Of a DNA stretch of 64,000 nt, positions 20,723 to 30,583 are shown piece by piece; the first letter of the stretch is position 1, and the number at the start of each line of letters is the position of its first letter. Origin of the DNA: Ovis canadensis (taxonomy: Eukaryota; Chordata; Mammalia; Artiodactyla; Bovidae); contig NC_091262.1 of NCBI RefSeq assembly GCF_042477335.2, positions 41,575,001-41,639,000 on the forward strand. Reading direction: 5' to 3'. The translations under genes and the position numbers were made by a program. The notes beneath the pieces were generated by a model. The model was not told the origin of the DNA and did not search any database. It saw only the letters and a program-made list of their open reading frames with translations.

Positions 20723-21965
20723 AGGATTATCTCTGTCCTTCCTCCTATACACAGAAACTGCATGTGTGATAGATAATCCACAAGGACTTAATGCTCAGCA
20801 CCTTGCTCGACCTTCTGCAATAAGCTCTGTGGCAAAAGAATCCAAAAAGAGCAAATACACTCTCCATCGGAGAAGGCAATGGCAACCCACTCCAATACTC
20901 TTGCCTGGAACATCCCATGGACGGAGGAGCCTGGTAGGCTGCAGTCCATGGGGTTGCGAAGAGTCGGACACGACTGAGTGACTTCACTTTCACTTTTCAC
21001 TTTCATGCATTGGAAAAGGAAATGGCAACCCACTCCTGTGTTCTTGCCTGGAGATTCCCAGGGACGCGGGAGCCTGGTGGGCTGCTGTCTATGGGGTTGC
21101 ACAGAGTTGGACACAACTGAAGCGACTTAGCAGCAGCAGCAGCACACTCTCCATACATACGTCCTCCCTGAACCAGGTGGCTGTACACTAACAACAATCA
21201 CAACATTGTAAATCAATTATACTGCAAGGTAGTATCAACAAGATGGTAAAGAAAAGGAAAGAAAAGCAGTGCTTACTCTGTTATCTCTGACCTCCCTGAC
21301 TTGGGATGCTATCTCATCCTGGGAGGCTGAGCAGGCTTGGGTCCTACTGCTGGACTGGGGCAGGGTCCACACAGCTTGGCACAGTACCCTTCAGTGTACC
21401 ATTTTTAAAAGCCTACTGCATGCTGTGTTCTGGCTGAGACCAGAGTGCCAAGTGGGATCAAAGGCTGGAGGACCTTGGGGGCAATAAACACCTAGCCTCG
21501 ATGTCTCTTGGTGCTAGGGTTCCCAACTCAAGCCTCCTTCCTGAGAGTGCTGCCTCCTAGGCACCTCAGCACCATCAGCAGGCTGTTGTGGCCCGGATGG
21601 GACAGTGTGAATGGAGGGCTGTGAAGCTTTAAGGGGGAGAAGTACTGAGCCACCAGCCCTTAGGTGTTTGGTCAGGAACAGTCCACTCCAGTTCACATCC
21701 CAGGAAGGCAACTTTCTCTAGGCTCTCGTTACCAGAGGGTCCAGAGGCGGGTGTGAAAAATGGCTGCCCTCTTGCGAACATTTCCTCTAACTTCAACTTG
21801 ACCATTGGTGCTTACTGGCACCTCCAATTTAGAAAGCCTGGTGGGCTATTCGTTACAGCTGCCCTCAAGAAATGTCCTGGGGCAGATATTGCTAAAATAA
21901 ATTCCAAACACAACCAACTTTCTAGAAGCCACTTAGGACAGGTAAATTTTCCTTATACAATTTGA
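20723..21965 (+). repeat. Composite L1-derived unit, copy U5 (3' part)
   Basis: An L1 3' end ('cacaacattgtaaatcaatt' at about 21,200), spacer T (21,240-21,755) and spacer S (21,755-21,965). T resembles 3,790-4,010 and 11,720-12,240 ('cctgggaggctgagcaggc' in all, with changes). This is the most diverged copy. A Bov-A2 sits at 20,868-21,143. Confidence 0.55.
20868..21143 (+). mobile_element. Bov-A2 SINE, sense
   Basis: Two Bov-A monomers in tandem, joined by 'ttcactttcacttttcactttc' type linker and ending in a CAG repeat. It is flanked by an exact 11-bp duplication, acactctccat, at 20,857-20,867 and 21,144-21,154. It is among the freshest insertions in the window. Confidence 0.95.
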
Positions 21966-22096
21966 GGAAAAAAAGAAAACAACAACAACAACAACAAAAC
22001 CGTATTTCCACCACAGAAGAAGACAGCATCTATAATTACTTCGGGAATAACAATCAAAATAACAACTCAAATGAGAACTCAAATCCCACCAGTCAG

Positions 22097-22645
22097 AAGG
22101 TAGAAAAATGTCCTCTATGCAGAGTACATCATGTGAAAAAGCCAGCCTGGATGAAGCATAAGATGGAATCAAGATTGCTGTGAGAAATGTTAGCAACCTC
22201 AGATACGCAGAAGACAGCACCCTAACGGAAGAAAGCAAGGAGGAATTAAGCCTTTTGATGAAGGTGAAGGAGTGTGAAAAAGCTGGCTTAAAACTCAACA
22301 TCCAAAAAAACAAGGATCATGGCATCCGGTCCCATCACTTAATGGCAAATAGAGGGAGAAAAATGGAAACAGTGACAGATTCTATTTTGTGGAGGCTCCA
22401 AAATCACCGTAGATGGTGGCTATAGCCATGAAATTAAAAGACGTCTGCTGCTTGGAAGAAAAGCTATGGCAAACCTAGACAGCATATTAAAAAGTAGAGA
22501 CATTACTTGGCCAACAAAGGTCCGTATAGTCAAAGCTATGGTTTTTCCAGTAGCCCTGTACGGATGTAAGAGTTGAACCTGGCTTGTTGTAGTCCATGCG
22601 GTCACAAAGAGTCAGACGTGACTGAGGGACTGAACGACCAAGGGA
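22097..22645 (+). mobile_element. BovB LINE, sense, internally deleted
   Basis: A BovB RT C-terminal region from 'tatgcagagtacatcatg' to the 3' terminus, with about 500 bp missing after 'gtacggatgtaagagttg' (near 22,577). The catalytic box reads YAED rather than YADD, and frameshifts are present. It is a dead, old copy. Confidence 0.85.
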
Positions 22646-23233
22646 ATCCCTCTTGGCTCATTAACTTTAAGTAGTGTAGTAATGTCAAATCTTACTTTAA
22701 TCACATAAATATCCATTCTATTTATCCCATTTCAAATAACCATCCAAAGATTTTTAAAAATTTATACATTTGAGGCAAATATATTGTTTTATTTTTTTTT
22801 AAGAAAACTCACCTCATGGAAATAACAGCTAGATTTTCCTTCTAGATTTTTTTCTGCTGATATTCTTAATTGTTATTAGCATCTGTAAGAGACACTGAGG
22901 GGAAGATCACAATGAGGCTTCCCACATCAGTTTTTCTTGTTCTCAGGTTAACTTAACCGGTTTGATAGGTACGGAAAGAAAAAAAAGTTGTTTACAAGGA
23001 GAAGGCTCTAGATTTAATAATTTGTTAGTTTCTCTAATTTTAGAAGGATCCATCACTTGGCTGCTAATAAATTACAAAAGGACATCTTATAGGCCTAACT
23101 CGAACACACAATAGAACAATTTAGGTAGATCAGATAGAATATTTACATCTCAAAAACACAGAGAAATGTAAATTTCCCCCTTGGAGATCTTTGTTTACAG
23201 TTACCAAGCCAGATTTTTTTTTTCTCATCACCA
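22646..23233. other. Unassigned AT-rich sequence
   Basis: About 590 bp, rich in A and T, with no repeat family or coding frame that I recognise. Confidence 0.4.
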
Positions 23234-23243
23234 TAATTAATTA

Positions 23244-23368
23244 CATTAGTTCAGTTCAGTTGCTCAGTTGTGTCCAACTCTTTGCGACCCCATGGACTGC
23301 AGGACGCCAGGCTTCCCTGTCCATCACCAACGCCCAGAGCCTACTCAAACTCATATCCATCACATCGG
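23244..23368 (-). mobile_element. BovB 3' tip, antisense
   Basis: About 125 bp of the BovB 3' terminus ('gttcagttcagttgctcag' onward), flanked by a 9-bp duplication taattaatt at 23,234-23,242 and 23,369-23,377. A very short target-primed insertion. Confidence 0.8.
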
Positions 23369-23424
23369 TAATTAATTGCATAGGCAACAAAATAGAGCTC
23401 TCTGGAAAAAAAATATATATATAT

Positions 23425-23544
23425 TTTACATGTGATCATCTTTAACTTCCAATTAAGTAGATACTTGTCATAATTATAGGTTGACCAGTCACCTATTTTC
23501 CCTAGGGGACTCTGAGATGGAACTTCAGAGGAAGTACTTCCCAT
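23425..23544 (-). pseudogene. Retroviral gag, N-terminal remnant (about 40 codons)
   Basis: The start codon is at 23,544 (minus). The protein begins MGS, so Gly2 is available for N-myristoylation, as in gammaretroviral matrix. It continues into a serine-rich 'SPLG' segment and a tryptophan-containing stretch typical of the matrix start. The frame then runs into an AT-repeat at 23,411-23,424 and is no longer retroviral. Truncated and non-functional. Confidence 0.7.
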
Positions 23545-23840
23545 TCTAGCTTGAGCACTTAGTGTCAGAAGTCTGGGTGCACAAACCAAAGTCAACAAAC
23601 CAAATCAAACCATGCTATTGGGAGTCACCAAAAACAAAGCAAATGGCAACGAGATGCACAGAAATCCAAAAACCAAATGGCAAGACCGCCCCAGAAGTGA
23701 CTTTCAAGTACCATCAAGCCTGGGATGCTTCTCCAAAGCGGTGCCTTACAAACTGGGCCCACCCCTTCCATAGGGGAGAAACCCCCAAACTGGAGCTGCA
23801 TCAGTTCCCCAAATGGAAAACTTGAGGCCTCAAAAGGGGG

Positions 23841-23849
23841 ACTTACCAG
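23841..23849 (-). promoter_or_regulatory. Splice donor in ERV leader
   Basis: On the minus strand the leader reads ...TCTG|GTAAGTCCC, a strong consensus donor between the primer site and gag. Gammaretroviruses carry the env-message donor in this position. Confidence 0.55.
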
Positions 23850-23931
23850 AATGCAGGCAGGTATCAAGATGATGTACCAGACGCCGTCTTCCTGATCCTT
23901 CAGTATTTAGTGTTTCTCAGAGTGGAAGTTC

Positions 23932-24068
23932 GGAGAAGGCAATGGCAACCCACTCCAGTATTCCTGCCTGGAAAATCCCATGGACAGAGGAGCCTGGTAG
24001 CCTGCAGTCCATGGGGTCGCTAAGAGTCGGACATGACTGAAGTGACTTAGCAGTAGCAGTAGCAGTAA
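23932..24068 (+). mobile_element. Bov-A SINE monomer, sense
   Basis: A single Bov-A unit ending in (CAGTAG)n, flanked by an exact 11-bp duplication agtggaagttc at 23,921-23,931 and 24,069-24,079. It inserted into the ERV leader. Confidence 0.95.
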
Positions 24069-24334
24069 AGTGGAAGTTCAGCCTGGTGCGGATAAGAGAG
24101 GAAAAAGGTGTCCTCCAGGTGAAAAAGATTTTTGGCAGCTGCATAGGGTAACCTCTGTCTCATTCTCTGTCACAGCCCAGAGTACCAAAGTTGAGTCAGC
24201 GGTTGGGTCTGATGCGGCACAGCCTTAGAGAAATCCCCCAACCTTCTGCTCTCCCAAAGGAGGCTGGCATGGGGAGAGATCCTGAGCTTTCCATCAAGCC
24301 AAGGGTCCCTGCAGGGCCGGCTGCCCATGATCAG

Positions 24335-24353
24335 ATCCCGGATGAGCCCCCCA
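24335..24353 (-). promoter_or_regulatory. Retroviral primer binding site, tRNA-Pro type
   Basis: On the minus strand, just after the LTR's terminal CA and two or three bases, the sequence TGGGGGGCTCATCCGGGAT appears. It matches the proline-tRNA primer site of gammaretroviruses apart from one extra G and one G-to-A change. It orients the remnant and marks 24,357-24,775 as a 5' LTR. Confidence 0.8.
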
Positions 24354-24356
24354 AAT

Positions 24357-24775
24357 TGCTACTGGTCAAGATCTTGCCCTTCTCTGCCCACCAAAGCCGA
24401 ATAAAAAATATGAGGAAATAGAAAGGTGGCTTTTATTCTCAGTCGGCCGAGAGGGGAACACAGAAGGTTCATGTCTCAAGAATTGTGCCCACCCTCCATG
24501 AGGAGTGTAGGGGTTTATATAAGGCAAGTGGTGGCAGTCAGGAGTCCATGATGAGGAACAAATGTGATAGGATCTTGATTTCTTCCTCTTGCATTGTTTC
24601 AAAGACCATCAGAGACTAGCGTCAGTGACCCAGTGATTGAGTCTGGCCAGTAATTGAATTTGTCTAAGATTTTGTAGCAGAAGGTATGGTTAAAGTGAGT
24701 AAAAAATGAGACCACCAAACCCAGTCCTGATCAAAACTTAGTCTCAGGCTACAAATGACAGCTTTTTGTCTTACA
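24357..24775 (-). mobile_element. 5' LTR of the ERV1-like remnant, antisense
   Basis: TG...CA ends on the minus strand ('tgtaagac' start, 'agca' end). A TATATAA-type box lies near 24,514-24,522 and an AATAAA signal at 24,432-24,437, both on the minus strand. Same family as the solo LTR at 12,806-13,742. A BovB 3' end lies about 10 bp outside the LTR edge. Confidence 0.8.
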
Positions 24776-24785
24776 GTTTGAAAAC

Positions 24786-25183
24786 ACTCAGTTCAGTCTC
24801 TCAGTCGTGTCCAACTCTTTGTGACCCCATGGACTGCAGCACGCCTGGCTTCCCTGTCCATCACCAACTCCCGGAGCTTCCTCAAACTCATGTCCATCAA
24901 GTTGTTGATGCCATCCAACCATCTCATCCTCTGTTGTCCCCTTCTCCTTCCGCCTTCAATCTTTCCCAGCATCAGGGTCTTTCCCAGCGAGTCAGTTCTT
25001 TGCATCAGGTAGCCAAAGTTTTGGAGCTTCAATTTCAGCATCAGTCCTTCCAAAGAATATTCAGGACTGATTTCCTTTAGAAAAGACTGGTTGGATCTCT
25101 TTGTAGTCCAAGGGACTCTCAAGAGTCATCTCCAACACCACAGTTCAAAAGCATCAATTCTTCGGTGCTCAGTTTTCTTTATA
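24786..25183 (-). mobile_element. BovB LINE 3' end, antisense
   Basis: About 398 bp of BovB 3' end with moderate divergence. It covers the Arg-rich C-terminal coding tail on the minus strand (24,793-25,122). Confidence 0.9.
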
Positions 25184-25214
25184 GTTAGATTTCCATAAAT
25201 TTGCACTTTATGTG

Positions 25215-25850
25215 AATGAAATTATACAGGATGTACCATTTTGGATCTGGCTTAATTTGGTCATAAATATGTTTGTGGAGCTCATCTCCCATAAATTGCA
25301 GGTGTTATCAGGTGAAGCTATAACTTGTTTAATTTCTTTATCGTATTTTATTGTATAAATATATTAAAATTTATTTATCTGTGCTACTTCTGATGGACAT
25401 GTAGGTTGCTGTCAGATATCTATTATAAATAGTACTACCATGAACATCCTTACACATGTTTTTGGTTTTGAGTTACATGGTGAATCTTCAGCTTTAGTGG
25501 GTATTGCCAAAAGGTTTCCAAAAATCGCTGCACAAGTTTATACTCCTACCCACAGTGTATGAGAGCTCCTTCAGATTCAAATTCTGGCAAATATCTTTTA
25601 CATTGTAGCTATTCAAGAATAAATATGTTATTGTAGTCCTAGCATATATCTTGTTTACTTTTAGTATAATTGGAAAAATATTCTTTCATATTTTTTAACA
25701 TTTGCATATCTTTTTAGTGATATGTAGTAATAGGTGGATTAACACATTCATATTTACTGATTATAGTTATGTTAGAACTTTCTTCTGATACCTTTTTTTG
25801 TGTTTTCTATTCCACTTTGTCTTTTTCTTTTTAAACTTTCTTTTCCTGCC
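25215..25850 (-). mobile_element. Old L1 (or HAL1) fragment, antisense
   Basis: Antisense LINE pattern: 'ttaatttggtcataaatatg', a 'gcttcagctttagtgggtatt' section and 'catttgcatatctttttagtg'. AT-rich, strongly diverged, without open frames. The exact family is uncertain. Confidence 0.55.
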
Positions 25851-26602
25851 CATAGCAAAACATTTCATGCTTTGGGGGTGCTATTCAGCATCTTCTTAAC
25901 ACCTTTTCTGAGTGCCTAAGTTTGGAGGAACTTCTCATCTTTTGAGCTCATGTCTCCCCAAGGGAGAAATCAGAAACACACATTTTCGGCCTCTCTTGCA
26001 TCCAGGGCACATGCATGTGATCAGTCAGACTCCATAAGATTTTTCAAGGGAGGGAGCTCGAAAAGTAAGTGTCCTGGAACCCCTTACGGCTGCAGTACTG
26101 GTAGACATCCAGCTTGCACGACAGAGAGCTGGCGGGCCTGTAACTAGTAGAGCTGAGATTCCAGCAAGTGGTCAAGCTGCTGTCTTAACAATAGACTTTT
26201 TTTTGTCTGTTGAACCCACTAAGTAGTAAGACTTCAGAGGCCAGGAATCAAACCTGGCTGCAGACAGCAGTGGGGATGGCAGTGTTGGAGCGGTGTCCAG
26301 GCCTCATGGGGGCAGGAGAACTCTGTCTCAGGATGGCACCACCTTGAGGGTCTTCTCTCGTACATACTTGCTCAGCTCTCCACTCCCCCTAGCTGGCGTC
26401 TGCTGAGGGGCCTGTGATTCCTGGATCGCTGGTTAACCTCTCAGCTCAGTTTCTCCTAGGCCCAGGTCCCCTAGCTGGGTGCACTGTCTGCCTCCCCTAG
26501 ACCTGCTCCCTCAGGGAGCTTTGTGGAGCCCTTCAGCCTAGGAAGCCCCTCACCTGTCCTTTCACTGCTGCACATCGAGGCCTGGGGACCCCCTCAGCCG
26601 GC
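25851..26602. other. Unique sequence, unassigned
   Basis: About 750 bp of non-repetitive sequence of rising GC content. I see no convincing exon: no frame over about 65 codons with plausible splice sites on both sides. Confidence 0.35.
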
Positions 26603-27175
26603 AGGTCTCAAGCTTCTGTGTGCATCAGAATCACCTGATGGTGATGTGGATGGACATGGAGATCGTCATATTGAGTGAGGTAAGTCAGACAGAGAAGGGT
26701 AAAGAGAGAAGGAGAAATATCCAGTGACAGCCTTATACACAGAAAAGATACAAATGAATTATTTACAAAACAGAAAGAGACTCAAAGACTTAGAGAAGGA
26801 ACTGTGGTTACCGAGGGGGAAGGAAGGAAGGAAGAGGGAGTTTGGGATGGACATGTACATACCACTATGTTTAAAATGGATAACCGACAAGGACCTACTG
26901 TACAGCACAGGCAACTCTGCTCAATGTTCTGTTGCAGCCTGGATGGGAGGGGAGTTTGGGGGGGACAATGGATATGTGTTTATGTATGGCTGAACCCCTT
27001 TACTGTGCACAACATTGTTAATTGGCTAAATTGCAATATAAAATTAAAAGTTTTTTTAAAAAAGGGATCACCTGTAGAATGTTAAAATATAGGCTTCTTG
27101 GCTCTGTCTCTAGAAACCTCTGCAGGTCTGGGTGAGGCCCAGAGAGTTTCCACTTCTAAACAGGTCAGGCTGGTG
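26603..27175. mobile_element. MER5A-like hAT DNA transposon remnant, split by L1
   Basis: The non-autonomous hAT-Charlie element MER5A is recognisable from 'tgtgcatcagaatcacctg' (26,619-26,637) and, after the L1, from 'tagaatgttaaaatatagg' to 'gagtttccacttctaaac' (27,075-27,165). Placental-wide and ancient. Confidence 0.65.
26638..27066 (+). mobile_element. L1 3' end, sense, inserted in MER5A
   Basis: The final part of L1 (late ORF2 'atggacatggagatcgtcat' through 3' UTR 'gtatggctgaacccctttac') ends in an A/T-rich tail. It is flanked by the 8-bp duplication atcacctg at 26,630-26,637 and 27,067-27,074, and MER5A resumes exactly there. Confidence 0.85.
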
Positions 27176-28499
27176 GGAGACCGCAATTTGAGAGTCATGG
27201 CCCCAGACAGAGAACAGGGGCTGTGCTCCCCTTTCTCTCCTGCCCCAGACCTTGCTTTTGAAATATCAAAGCCAGGAATGTGGCTGACTTCTCTGACTTT
27301 GCTGGCTTGGGGACAATTCAGCTAGGAGTCACTGCTGGAGAGCTGGGAGAAGGGTGGGGTCACCGGGTGAAGGCAAATTGTCTATTTCGTTGGTATCTTA
27401 AAGTGCTGGTCTTTTTCTCTCCAAGGAGCTATGTACATAGACAACTTCAAAAGTCACTCGTTTTTCTCTTTCTTAGGGCTTCCCAGGTGGTGCTAGTGGT
27501 AAAGAATCATAGTTGTTCCTTCCTCTCTGTGCCAGGCTCTGAGAACGGATTGAGACCACAGCCACCTGGAGAACATTTAAAAGACACACCCGGGATCAGA
27601 CGGCCCCCCCAGAAGCAGAAAGTTGAAGCTCTTCCGATGCCCCTCCTCCATTGGCTTGACAGACGGAAGAAAGCCAGTCTCCGGGAGCCCTGTCCACCCT
27701 CATTCCCTGCAGCCGCGTCTAGGGAACACGTGTTCAGGCCTGAACACGCGACCCCAGCTGCCTGGTGGCCCACGTGATCCCTCAACACGCCGTAGACGCG
27801 CAGAGAAGGAAGTAACATTTCATAGATGGGCTGACAGAGCTCTCTGCATATGAGATTTACTACCGTGGTATTTTAAATATGTGAAATCCAAGATACATGT
27901 TATAATGTAAAACTCCAGCAAGGTGTGGGAGGAAGGCACAGCGTAGAGTAAGCGCAAGAAGTTAATGGTCTCTTAGCAACGGTGAAAACCACTTTTGCGC
28001 TTTCCGCACAAACCTGGTCTTCCTTCAGTATCGCTGTCCTGGCCAAGGGCAGCATCTTCCTCAAATTGTGGGAGCCTGAGCCTGAAGACAAATCCTGGCA
28101 CCGCCTCCTACCCCACCCCCTCTCCCAGCGGGCTCCCCAGTGCGCGTGCGTGCGCTTGCGGCCCTTACAAAGGCCCCTTTATTGAGTCTTTTAAACAGCT
28201 CTGGACCATCTGCTATGCTCCGTCTGTGCTTCTCGCCTGGGCTCTGGTCTCTGATCTCCATTCTACACTTGGCAGCCAGAGGATGTGTTTGTTCATTTAC
28301 TTTTATTATTATTATTTTACAACCACACCTGTAATTGTGTCAACAGCCATTGAACACATCAAAAGAGTTGCAAGCACATGCATCAACTCCAGGCCTCAGA
28401 TCGTCCTGGAAGACAAACACATTTGATAACACTTGGTGACAGCTCCGGGAGAAGCAGGTGCTCTCCTCTGTTGCTGATGGCCGTGAGTTAGGAAGTGTC
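27176..28499. other. Mostly unique sequence with a SINE scrap
   Basis: Non-repetitive apart from a 35-bp Bov-tA/CHR head-like scrap at 27,477-27,512 ('gcttcccaggtggtgctag'). Short CpG-containing patches occur near 27,715-27,800 and 28,140-28,170. The open frames here (up to 165 codons) overlap on both strands and show no family resemblance, so I call none a gene. Confidence 0.4.
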
Positions 28500-29700
28500 T
28501 GTGTAACCATTGTCATGGTGATTTGACAATGTTTATCAAAGTTGTACATTTGCATATTTTGGGACCAATTTTTAGAGATGTATCCTAGAGGGCCAAGTGT
28601 TAGATGATAATTATTTGTTGCACCATTGTCAGCAAGAGCAAAGGATTGGAAATAACCTAAAGGCTTATCAATAGGGGACAAGTCCTTAAATGCAGAGTAC
28701 ATAATGAGAAACGCTGTGCTGAGAGAAGCACAAGTGGGAATCAAGATTGCCGGGAGAAGTATCAATAACCTCAGATATGCAGATGACACCACCCTTTTGG
28801 CAGAAAGTGAAGAGGAGCTAAAAAGCCTCTTGATGAAAGTGAAAGAGGAGAGTGAAAAAGTTGGCTTAAAGCTCAACATTCAGAAAACGAAGATCATGAC
28901 ATCTGGTCCCATCACTTCATGGGAAATAGATGGGGAAACAGTGGAAACAGTGTCAGACTTTACTTTTTGGGGCTCCAAAATCACTGCAGATGGTGACTGC
29001 AGCCATGAAATTAAAAGACGCTTACTCCTTGGAAGGAAAGTTATGACCAACCTAGATAGCATATTCAAAAACAGAGACGTTACTTTGCCAACAAAGGTCC
29101 GTCTAGTCAAGGCTATGGTTTTTCCAGTAGTCATGTATGGTTGTGAGAGTTGGACTGTGAAGAAAGCTGAGCACCGAAGAATTGATGCTTTTGAACTGTG
29201 GTGTTGGAGAAGACTCTTGAGAGTCCCTTGGACTGCAAGGAGATCCAACCAGTCCATCCTAAAGGAGATCAGTCCTGGGTGTTCATTGGAAGGACTGATG
29301 CTGAAGCTGAAACTCCAATACTTTGGCCACCTCATGAGAAGAGTTGACTCATTGGAAAAGACCCTCATGCTGGGAGGGATTGGGGGGCAGGAGGAGAAGG
29401 AGACGACAGAGGATGAGATGGGTAGATGGCATCACGGACTCGATGGACATAAATTTGGGTGAACTCCGGGAGTTGATAATGGACAGGGAGGCCTGGTGTG
29501 CTGCGATTCATGGGGTTGCAAAGAGTCAGACACGACTGAGCGAAGATGGATAAGGGTATATTCATATCATGACGTTGTACATAACCATGAAAAACAGGAA
29601 ATTCTCTCTGTACAGACACAGAATTTTTTTTTTTAATAAGGAAAATGATTACGTGACAAAAACAAGTTGCAGAACAGTGTTGTGGATCTGTGTGCAATTG
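28500..29700 (+). mobile_element. Old L1 fragment, sense, split by BovB
   Basis: L1 late ORF2/3' pattern ('gattggaaataacctaaagg', 'tcaataggggacaag') before 28,690, and 'gttgcagaacagtgttgtgg' after 29,541. Strongly diverged. Confidence 0.5.
28690..29541 (+). mobile_element. BovB LINE, 5'-truncated, sense
   Basis: About 850 bp of well-preserved BovB from 'gcagagtacataatgagaaac' to 'gacacgactgagcg'. A frame at 28,704-29,462 is open for 252 codons and carries YADD ('[13 protein letters not shown]') and the RT thumb. A G-run insertion near 29,381-29,386 shifts it before the normal C-terminus. Too short to be functional. Confidence 0.9.
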
Positions 29701-29849
29701 TTTGTATGAGCCTCATGGTCTCTCTGGAATTGTATCCGTCCCCCAAACTGAACTCTGAGCCCTTGGTGAGGGACTGGGTGTCTGTGAGGAGGGGCTCTCC
29801 CCTCTATCCCCTGTTTTGAAACTATAGTTTTAAATCATGTTACAGTGTT

Positions 29850-29955
29850 ACTCACCCAAAAAATAACTGCATAAAAATTTATAAAGTACATTATGTCAGC
29901 ACCTGCAACACACCTGGCATATAGTAGCTCCTTATTCTTTATTGAGTAAATTAAA
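29850..29955 (+). mobile_element. L2 or MIR 3' end fragment
   Basis: Pattern 'cacacctggcatatagtagc' followed by 'attgagtaaatt' resembles the L2/MIR 3' consensus (the 'tgcctggcacatagtaggtgctcaataaa' type). Weak. Confidence 0.4.
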
Positions 29956-29987
29956 CATGCCAGCCCCCTAAAATGTACGCTCTGAAT

Positions 29988-30480
29988 TAGTTACCTGTTG
30001 CTTGGTCAAGTCACCCCAAAATTTGGTGACTTCAAATAACAAATGTTTATCCCCTCCCCCGAGTTTCTGTGGATCAGAAGTCTGCAGATGGCTTAGCTGT
30101 GGGCCCCTGTCGTGGCCTCTTTTGAGGCTGTCACTGAACTCTCAGGGCTGCAGTTCCCCAAAGGCTTGGCTGGGGCTGGGGTGCCTGCTGCGGTCTCATG
30201 AATGTGGACTTGGTTCCTCATTGCTCAGGCCACTTCATAGACAGCTGTTGAGGTGAGAGAGAGAACAAGAGAGGACATCTAGGGTGGAAGCCACGGTCTT
30301 TGTGCTCCAGTCTTGGAGCTGAAACCCATCATGGCTGCTGAGTTCCATTCATCAGAAGCAAGTCAGCTAGTCCAGTCCACGCTCAGAGGGATACGACCAC
30401 AGCAGGTGTGAGTCTTAGGAGGTATGTGTGCTCTAGGCTGAGAGGCTACCTGCATGCGCCCTGATGGCTTCACCTTGCTT
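29988..30480 (+). mobile_element. Ancient interspersed repeat, MaLR/DNA-type, uncertain
   Basis: Recognisable placental repeat pattern: 'agttacctgttgcttggtca', 'tttctgtggatcagaagtct', 'gtctcatgaatgtgg', 'aagcaagtcagctagtccag'. I recall this from old mammalian interspersed repeats but cannot assign the family with confidence. Confidence 0.4.
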
Positions 30481-30583
30481 CATCCTAAATAGAGTTTCCG
30501 ACAAGGCCTCATAGGGCTGGCCTGAAGCCTGAACACCCCCTCCTGGCCACCACCCTCCAATCTCCTCTGCACAGGCCTTTCTT

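Larger units (their letters stand above)
23425..24775 (-). mobile_element. Endogenous gammaretrovirus-like 5' remnant, antisense
   Basis: The 5' end of an ERV1 provirus on the minus strand: LTR (24,357-24,775), primer binding site (24,335-24,353), an untranslated leader of ~790 bp with a splice donor, then the first ~40 codons of gag ending near 23,425. The rest of gag, and pol, env and the 3' LTR, are absent. An (AT)n run and other sequence follow instead. A Bov-A is inserted in the leader. Identification rests on the primer site and gag start pattern; the family is not named. Confidence 0.8.
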
